Shown here piece after piece: positions 6,395 through 10,000 of a stretch of 10,000 nucleotides of DNA. The DNA lies in the NCBI RefSeq assembly GCF_020217185.1, contig NZ_JAIWNX010000250.1, positions 1-10,000 of the forward strand. The letters run 5' to 3'. The first letter of the stretch is position 1; every line of letters begins with the position of its first letter. Both the position numbers and the translations under genes were made by a program. The notes under the pieces were generated by a model that saw only the letters and a program-made list of their open reading frames with translations, searched no databases and was not told the origin of the DNA. Origin of the DNA: Asticcacaulis sp. Lineage in GTDB: Bacteria > Pseudomonadota > Alphaproteobacteria > Caulobacterales > Caulobacteraceae.

Positions 6395-6431
6395 GTCAGG
6401 GCGGAATGACGGTCTGTCATTCCGCCCTGAC
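6395..6431 (-). terminator. Terminator of the cheY-cheZ transcript
   Basis: Perfect 16-bp arms, GTCAGGGCGGAATGAC (6395-6410) and GTCATTCCGCCCTGAC (6416-6431), enclose a 5-base loop. Read on the minus strand the hairpin is followed by TGTTTTATT. It lies about 80 bp after the cheZ stop. Confidence 0.82.
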
Positions 6432-6510
6432 GGGCCACCATCATGAAGGCCTGCGGGACAGGCCGTTGGCCGGCCTTGTCCGTTATGGGGATGATCGGGG
6501 AAAATCCGGA

Positions 6511-7476
6511 TCAGTCGAACAGGGCGTCGATATCGTCCTGCGAATTGGTCTTGTTCAGTTCTTCCGGCGACATGTCGAACAGGGCGTCGATGTCATCCTG
6601 AGACTGAGGCTCATTGCTGGCCGCCGGGGTATCGAACAGGGCGTCGATATCGTCCTGAGAATTGCCTGCCGCCGGGGCGGGCGCAGGTGCGGCCACAGGC
6701 GCGGGAGCCGGGGTGGGCGCCGGGGCCGCCTTGGCCACCGGTTCCGGTTTGGGCTCAGGCTTCGGTTCCGGTTTGGGCTCGGCTTTGGGCGCTTCGACCT
6801 TGGGGGCCTGCACCTTCAGTTCCGGAGCCGCCGCAGGGGCTTCATCGAACATGGCGTCGATGGCTTCCTGACGGGTTTCCGGACCCCCGATGGCGGGGCC
6901 GTTGAGCAGCAGGTCACGGGCGCGCTTTTCACGCTCGGACAGCTCGACATCCTTGTCTTCGACACCGAGCGTAGCCGCCAGCTTGCCGACGCGCTCCTCG
7001 ATCTGCTTGAGAACATTGACGACCTTAGACACGCGCTGGCCGGTAATGTCCTGGAACGAGCAGGCTTCGAAAATCTTCATCACCTCGTCGTCCACCGCCG
7101 CCTTGTAGGCCTTGGGGTCCGACACATCCATGCCCATGATCGCCTCAGCGGCGTTCATGATATTGTGCGTAGCGTTTTCGGTATCGCGGGTGATGGCTTC
7201 CAGCTCCGCCCCTGCCGTCGGGATACGCTCCTGCGACAGATCATGCGGACGCAGTTCGCGGATCTCTTCCTTGGCCTTGGCGATATAGCCGGCGATAATG
7301 GCGAATTCTTCGGCGCGACGTCTGTCGAGCTGCTGGAAGAACTCACGCATCAGGCTGACGAGGGCCTCGGACTGCTGCATCAAATTGATCAGCTTGGGCT
7401 CCATCGCCGCGGCCAGAGCCGCGTCAACGGGCTCCAGTGCGGGAGATTCAGCCTGTTTGGGTGCAACCTGGCCCAT
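6511..7476 (-). CDS. cheZ: CheZ-type phosphatase with repeated CheY-docking-like tail
   Basis: A 321-residue protein, longer than E. coli CheZ (214). The N-terminal 180 residues are helical and CheZ-like. The hallmark FEACSFQDITGQRVSKVV carries D143 and Q147, matching the catalytic Asp and Gln that speed dephosphorylation of CheY-P. A Pro/Ala/Lys/Glu-rich linker (about 213-271) follows. The tail then holds three exact copies of SQDDIDALFD (273-282, 292-301, 312-321, the last at the C-terminus) and a weaker copy, RQEAIDAMFD (202-211). E. coli CheZ ends in one CheY-P-binding helix (..DQVDDLLDSLGF), and FliM starts with a CheY-binding SQAEIDALL peptide, so these repeats are probably docking sites. 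ATG 7476 has an AGCAGG-like site upstream. It lies 129 bp after cheY and is probably co-transcribed with it. Confidence 0.85.
   Translation of the reverse strand: MGQVAPKQAESPALEPVDAALAAAMEPKLINLMQQSEALVSLMREFFQQLDRRRAEEFAIIAGYIAKAKEEIRELRPHDLSQERIPTAGAELEAITRDTENATHNIMNAAEAIMGMDVSDPKAYKAAVDDEVMKIFEACSFQDITGQRVSKVVNVLKQIEERVGKLAATLGVEDKDVELSEREKRARDLLLNGPAIGGPETRQEAIDAMFDEAPAAAPELKVQAPKVEAPKAEPKPEPKPEPKPEPVAKAAPAPTPAPAPVAAPAPAPAAGNSQDDIDALFDTPAASNEPQSQDDIDALFDMSPEELNKTNSQDDIDALFD
6514..6873 (-). repeat. Four 30-bp coding repeats in the cheZ tail
   Basis: 30-bp units at 6514-6543, 6574-6603, 6631-6660 and 6844-6873 each begin with GTC or ATC, then GAACA(G/T)GGCGTCGAT on the plus strand. They encode SQDDIDALFD three times and RQEAIDAMFD once. 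Near-identity at DNA level suggests recent duplication of the first three. Confidence 0.85.
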
Positions 7477-7557
7477 TTTAACCTGCTTGATAGTCGGTCA
7501 ATTCTTGGATCAAAATGACTTTCAGGAGAGTCGTCATTTCGATCTACGCTCTTTGTC

Positions 7558-7608
7558 TTATCGCGCTATTTTTCCGAAAAGGGGTCTCCCCTGTCGGATG
7601 GCGCTTTA
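7558..7608 (-). repeat. Intergenic palindromic repeat, copy 5 (between cheY and cheZ)
   Basis: Read on the minus strand it begins TAAAGCGCCATCCGACAGG and continues TTTTCGGAAAAATAGCGCGATA, closely parallel to copy 3. The stems pair GCGCTAT with ATGGCGC (one wobble), and CCGA/AGGGG with CCCCT/TCGG around TCT. The first three bases, TAA, are the cheY stop codon, exactly as copy 1 supplies the DUF2093 stop. A 7-bp inverted repeat (7513-7519 with 7533-7539) lies between it and cheZ. Confidence 0.75.
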
Positions 7609-7992
7609 GAACTCGCCGAGAACGGCGGTGATCTTCTGCTTCAGCGTCGCGCCATTGAACGGCTTGACGATGTAGTTGTTCACGCCGGCCTTCTTGGCGG
7701 CGATCACGTTCTCGGTCTTGGATTCAGCCGTGACCATGATGAAGGGCGTGCGTTTCAGCGAATCGTCCGAACGCACCTTCAAAAGGAGTTCATAGCCGGT
7801 CATGGGCTCCATGTTCCAGTCGGAAATGACCAGACCGTAGCTGGTCTTCTTCATCTTTTCGAGGGCTTCCGCGCCATCCGACGCTTCCTCGATGTTCTCG
7901 AATCCCAACTGCTTCAGCAGATTGGAAATGATCCGCAGCATGGTCTTGTAATCATCAACCACCAGGATCTGCATGGACATATCGACGGCCAT
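7606..7992 (-). CDS. cheY: CheY chemotaxis response regulator
   Basis: A 128-residue receiver of classical CheY length: D13-D14 (LVVDDY), phosphoacceptor D58 (VISDWNMEPM), switch T88 (IMVTAES) and K110-P111 (YIVKPF). The WNMEPM-GYELL and TAESKTENVIAAKKAGVNNYIVKPF blocks are typical CheY rather than a truncated two-domain regulator. It is expected to be phosphorylated by CheA and to bind the flagellar switch. ATG 7992 is chosen because AAGGTGGG precedes it; later in-frame ATGs (7980, 7974) lack such a site. cheZ, whose product should dephosphorylate this protein, follows on the same strand. TAA is shared with repeat copy 5. The upstream region holds a CtrA-like half site. Confidence 0.88.
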   Translation of the reverse strand: MAVDMSMQILVVDDYKTMLRIISNLLKQLGFENIEEASDGAEALEKMKKTSYGLVISDWNMEPMTGYELLLKVRSDDSLKRTPFIMVTAESKTENVIAAKKAGVNNYIVKPFNGATLKQKITAVLGEF

Positions 7993-8135
7993 GTGAGTGT
8001 GCCCACCTTTAATAACTCGGGCCCGCCTTATGCAGGCCCTTCACATCTGACTGGCCCATCATGGCAGCAAGCGGATAAAATAGAGTTAAAGGCCTCGCTC
8101 AAATTTTTTCATTTAATTCAATGATATAACTATAG

Positions 8136-8143
8136 TTAACCAT
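8136..8143 (+). promoter_or_regulatory. CtrA-like half site TTAACCAT
   Basis: TTAACCAT matches the strong half of the CtrA recognition sequence of Caulobacterales (TTAA-N7-TTAA, often TTAACCAT). It lies about 145 bp upstream of cheY in an AT-rich stretch with no second TTAA at the right spacing. Motility genes in this group are commonly CtrA-controlled, which is the only contextual support. Confidence 0.35.
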
Positions 8144-8262
8144 GAAAAACCCGCGTTTTATGAACCGCGTTTGAAAAAATAATGCCAAATCGGGACAGTT
8201 TTACGCAGGCTTCGGGGGCAGGATTATGCGCCGGGCGTCTTGGCAAACGCCGCTGAGCGCCC

Positions 8263-8335
8263 TAAAGCGCAATCCGACAAAGTGGAAACCACTTTTGGCT
8301 TCGCCGAACTTCGTTTCGGAAAAATTGCGCGACAA
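8263..8335 (+). repeat. Intergenic palindromic repeat, copy 3 (long form)
   Basis: It begins TAAAGCGCAATCCGACAAAG and ends TTGCGCGACA. The outer stem is GCGCAA (8267-8272) with TTGCGC (8325-8330), where copies 1 and 2 have GCGCAT with ATGCGC, so the change is matched on both sides. The inner hairpin is AAAGTGG (8279-8285) with CCACTTT (8289-8295). It shares GGCTTCGCCGAAC with copy 2. Confidence 0.84.
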
Positions 8336-8342
8336 AATAGGA

Positions 8343-8389
8343 ATCTATAGCGGGATGATGTTTTCATCTAAACTCATCCCGCTATAGAT
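8343..8389. repeat. Perfect 16-bp inverted repeat upstream of the MaoC-like gene
   Basis: ATCTATAGCGGGATGA (8343-8358) and TCATCCCGCTATAGAT (8374-8389) pair without mismatch around a 15-base loop (TGTTTTCATCTAAAC). It lies 32 bp before ATG 8422 and directly after repeat copy 3. No gene ends here on the plus strand and no T run follows, so an ordinary terminator is unlikely. It may be a 5'-UTR hairpin or part of a composite repeat. Confidence 0.75.
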
Positions 8390-8421
8390 CAGGCGCGAAA
8401 CCTGAATACGGACCCCGATCC

Positions 8422-8853
8422 ATGACCGATGCTGTCACCGTTTATCTCGAAGACCTGAGCGTGGGTCAGTCGCTGGAGCGCGCCTTCACCGCCACCGACG
8501 CCGCCATCCGCGCCTTTGCCGAGGTGTCGGAGGACCACAATCCCGTACACGTCGATGAGGCCTATGCGGCGACCACGCCGTTCAAGGGCCGCATCGCGCA
8601 TGGCGCTTTGCTCAATGCGTGGATTTCGGCGACCATCGCCGGGGGCCTGCCCGGACGCGGCAGCATCTATGTGTCGCAGTCGCTGAACTTCAAACGCGCG
8701 GTCAAGATCGACGACGTGGTGACCATCACCCTCACCGTCACCGACATCCAGCCCAAGACCGGCGTCGTGACCCTGACCACCGTTGCCAGCGTCGGCGGCA
8801 AGACCTATGCCAAGGGTGTGGCCGAGGTCATCGCCCCGCGCAAGCCGGTCTGA
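8422..8853 (+). CDS. MaoC-like (R)-specific enoyl-CoA hydratase
   Basis: A 143-residue single hot-dog domain, the usual length for (R)-hydratases. The hydratase signature is complete: FAEVSEDHNPVHVDEAYA with D38, N40 and H43, followed by TPFKGRIAHGALLNAW (the G-x-x-AHG helix). The C-terminal half (SIYVSQSLNFKRAVKIDDVVTITLTVTDI) is the standard hot-dog beta-sheet. The family adds water to trans-2-enoyl-CoA to give (R)-3-hydroxyacyl-CoA, feeding polyhydroxyalkanoate or fatty acid metabolism in the cytoplasm. Substrate length cannot be read here. ATG 8422 has no strong ribosome site. The stop is two bases before GTG 8856 of ribF, so the two are likely transcribed and translated together. It is preceded by a repeat copy and a perfect hairpin. 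Confidence 0.88.
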   Translation: MTDAVTVYLEDLSVGQSLERAFTATDAAIRAFAEVSEDHNPVHVDEAYAATTPFKGRIAHGALLNAWISATIAGGLPGRGSIYVSQSLNFKRAVKIDDVVTITLTVTDIQPKTGVVTLTTVASVGGKTYAKGVAEVIAPRKPV

Positions 8854-8864
8854 TCGTGACACAG

Positions 8865-9854
8865 ATGGCGACCAAGGCGTTTCTTCTGACGCTCGAACCC
8901 GGCGGGGCCCTGCGCGCGCAGGCGCTCAATACACCTGCGCAGGGTGTGGCGTGGCCGACCGGGGCCTGTGCGGCGATAGGCAGCTTTGACGGCGTGCATC
9001 GCGGCCATCAGCGGGTGATTGAAAACGCCATCGCCGCCGCGCACCGTCTGGGGGCCCCCTCCACCGTTGTCTGTTTCGACCCGCACCCGCAGGCCTTCTT
9101 TCTGACGCGCGCCGGAAAGCCCGTCACGCCGTTTCGCCTGATGACTCTCGATCAGCAGGTGCGCGCCTTCTCCGAGCTGGGCGTCGAATACGTCTTTGTG
9201 CTGCGCTTTGACGAGACGCTGTCGGCCCTGACGGCCGAGGCGTTTACGCAGAACATCCTGCACGACCATTTGAAACTGAGCCACATCAGTTGCGGCTTCG
9301 ACTTCCGTTATGGCGCCAAGGGCGGCGGTTCGGCACAGACGCTCAGCGAGGCCGGCGCCGCGATGGGCTTCACCACCGCCGTCACGCCGTGTCAGACCGA
9401 TGAGACGGGGCACAAGCTGTCGTCGTCGGCCGTGCGTGAGGCGCTGGAAGCCGGTGATGCGCAACTGGCCGGGCACGTGCTGGGCCGTCCGCAGGCCTTT
9501 GCCGGTGTGGTGACGCGCGGCGATCAGATCGGGCGTCAGATCGGCTTTCCGACCGCCAATATCGAGCTTGGCGACTATCTGCGCCCGAAATACGGGGTCT
9601 ATGTGACGCGCACGCGGCTCAGCGACGGGCGGGTGCTGGGCAGCGTCACTAACTTCGGCAAGCGCCCGACGGTGGGCGGCCTCAGCGAGCGGTTCGAGAC
9701 GCATATCTTCGGGCTGGACCACGACATCTACGATCAGGGGGTAGAGGTCGAACTGCTGCACTATCTGCGCCCGGAACAGAAATTTCCGTCGTTTGAGGCG
9801 CTTAAAGAGCAGATCGCCAGGGATGCCGAGGCGGCAAAAGCCTATTTCGGCTGA
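8865..9854 (+). CDS. ribF: Bifunctional riboflavin kinase / FMN adenylyltransferase
   Basis: A 329-residue protein of normal RibF length. The N-terminal adenylyltransferase has the nucleotide-binding GSFDGVHRGH (39-48), FDPHP (71-75), the flavin-site GFDFRYG (144-150) and KLSSSAVR (184-191). The C-terminal kinase has GDQIGRQIGFPTAN (219-232), YGVYVTR, TNFGKRPT (263-270 region) and FETHIF with E278, the expected catalytic Glu. It converts riboflavin to FMN and then FAD, using ATP, in the cytoplasm. Start: ATG 8865 is used; GTG 8856, two bases after the MaoC-like stop, would add three residues (MTQ) and is equally possible, and neither has a clear ribosome site. The stop overlaps the end of a minus-strand gene by 13 bp. 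Confidence 0.93.
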   Translation: MATKAFLLTLEPGGALRAQALNTPAQGVAWPTGACAAIGSFDGVHRGHQRVIENAIAAAHRLGAPSTVVCFDPHPQAFFLTRAGKPVTPFRLMTLDQQVRAFSELGVEYVFVLRFDETLSALTAEAFTQNILHDHLKLSHISCGFDFRYGAKGGGSAQTLSEAGAAMGFTTAVTPCQTDETGHKLSSSAVREALEAGDAQLAGHVLGRPQAFAGVVTRGDQIGRQIGFPTANIELGDYLRPKYGVYVTRTRLSDGRVLGSVTNFGKRPTVGGLSERFETHIFGLDHDIYDQGVEVELLHYLRPEQKFPSFEALKEQIARDAEAAKAYFG

Positions 9855-10000
9855 TCACTCTTGACCCGACGCAGCGTCGTCGTGTCGAAAATCTGAATTT
9901 CCGAACCGTAGTCGATATAGACGACATAGGCCGGGTCCTCCGGCAAGACCTCAAAGACGCGCGATCCGGCTATACCGACGCCCATCGGACCGCACGGCAG
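9842..10000 (-). CDS. 3' end of an unidentified minus-strand gene
   Basis: On the minus strand the frame is open from the window edge to TAG (9844-9842), giving 52 C-terminal residues. They read as a regular beta-rich segment: GVGIAGSRVFEVLPEDPAYV, then VYIDYGSEIQIFDTTTLRRV, then KSDQPK. Codon use looks like that of the neighbours (GC at third positions) and the segment does not resemble frame-shifted ribF, since it lies beyond it. It converges on ribF with a 13-bp overlap of the two ends. I do not recognise the family. The start lies outside the window. Confidence 0.6.
   Translation of the reverse strand: MPCGPMGVGIAGSRVFEVLPEDPAYVVYIDYGSEIQIFDTTTLRRVKSDQPK

Larger units (their letters stand above)
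7993..8421. other. Divergent intergenic region between cheY and the MaoC-like gene
   Basis: This 429-bp gap must hold the promoters of both transcripts. Its centre (about 8075-8180) is AT-rich. It contains a CtrA-like half site (8136-8143), palindromic repeat copy 3 and a perfect 16-bp inverted repeat, each listed separately. A short GGGCGT..ACGCC hairpin is possible near 8234-8252. I see no convincing ORF or RNA gene in it, nor a sigma-54 site for cheY. Confidence 0.5.

Noticed and set aside
6514..6873. Regularly spaced 30-bp repeats considered as a CRISPR-like array
   Set aside because: The repeats are in frame within cheZ, the spacers are unequal and encode linker residues, and no cas genes are present.
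6406..7518. 370-codon plus-strand frame
   Set aside because: It is the antisense of cheZ; its Gly/Arg-rich, low-complexity product looks like nothing known, whereas cheZ shows conserved catalytic residues.
8343..8421. FMN riboswitch upstream of the hydratase-ribF pair
   Set aside because: Only a simple hairpin is present; the conserved multi-helix junction of the FMN aptamer is not visible.
8805..9761. 318-codon minus-strand frame opposite ribF
   Set aside because: Shadow of a gene whose motifs identify it securely as RibF.

Overview
The window looks like chromosome from a stalked or swarmer-type alphaproteobacterium of the Caulobacterales, probably Caulobacter- or Asticcacaulis-like. That is an inference from gene content: a TipF-type degenerate EAL protein, CheY-like regulators with arginine-rich tails, a DUF2093 gene beside xseA, a TIGR01459-type HAD protein and a palindromic intergenic repeat of alphaproteobacterial type. 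Most genes are GC-rich. One stretch at about 4020-4760 is clearly more AT-rich.

Layout. (1) Positions 2-1843, plus strand: 3' end of xseA (exonuclease VII large subunit), a DUF2093 gene, and a Tat-exported M23/LytM-like protein with an altered zinc ligand. (2) 2078-4008, plus strand: a CheY-like receiver with an Arg-rich C-terminal tail, then tipF, a membrane-anchored coiled-coil protein with a degenerate EAL domain. Both point to c-di-GMP control of the flagellum. (3) 4024-4759: an AT-richer accessory patch with an uncharacterised Cys-rich protein, ending directly at the broken C-terminal piece of a VapC/FitB-type PIN toxin. (4) 4824-6209, plus strand: a HAD-IIA hydrolase and a single-domain receiver. 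(5) 6210-6510: a convergent junction with three perfect hairpins and a repeat copy. (6) 7992-6511, minus strand: cheY then cheZ. The CheZ tail carries three exact copies of SQDDIDALFD, like the CheY-binding peptide of FliM. (7) 7993-8421: a divergent spacer with a CtrA-like half site, a repeat copy and a perfect 16-bp inverted repeat. (8) 8422-9854, plus strand: a MaoC-like hydratase and ribF. The 3' end of a minus-strand gene overlaps the ribF stop.

How it fits together: three receiver proteins, a CheZ phosphatase with several putative docking peptides, and a c-di-GMP receptor for flagellar assembly lie within 6 kb, so the middle of the window is a motility-signalling neighbourhood. The flanking genes are housekeeping (DNA repair, envelope, flavin synthesis).

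The most striking unannotated signal is a family of short imperfect palindromes. I find five copies (909-960, 2577-2628, 6316-6386, 7558-7608, 8263-8335). All are intergenic and share a TAA(A)GCGC..TCC(G) start and a GCGCGA end. Some stem changes are compensatory. In two copies the first three bases of the repeat are the stop codon of the preceding gene.
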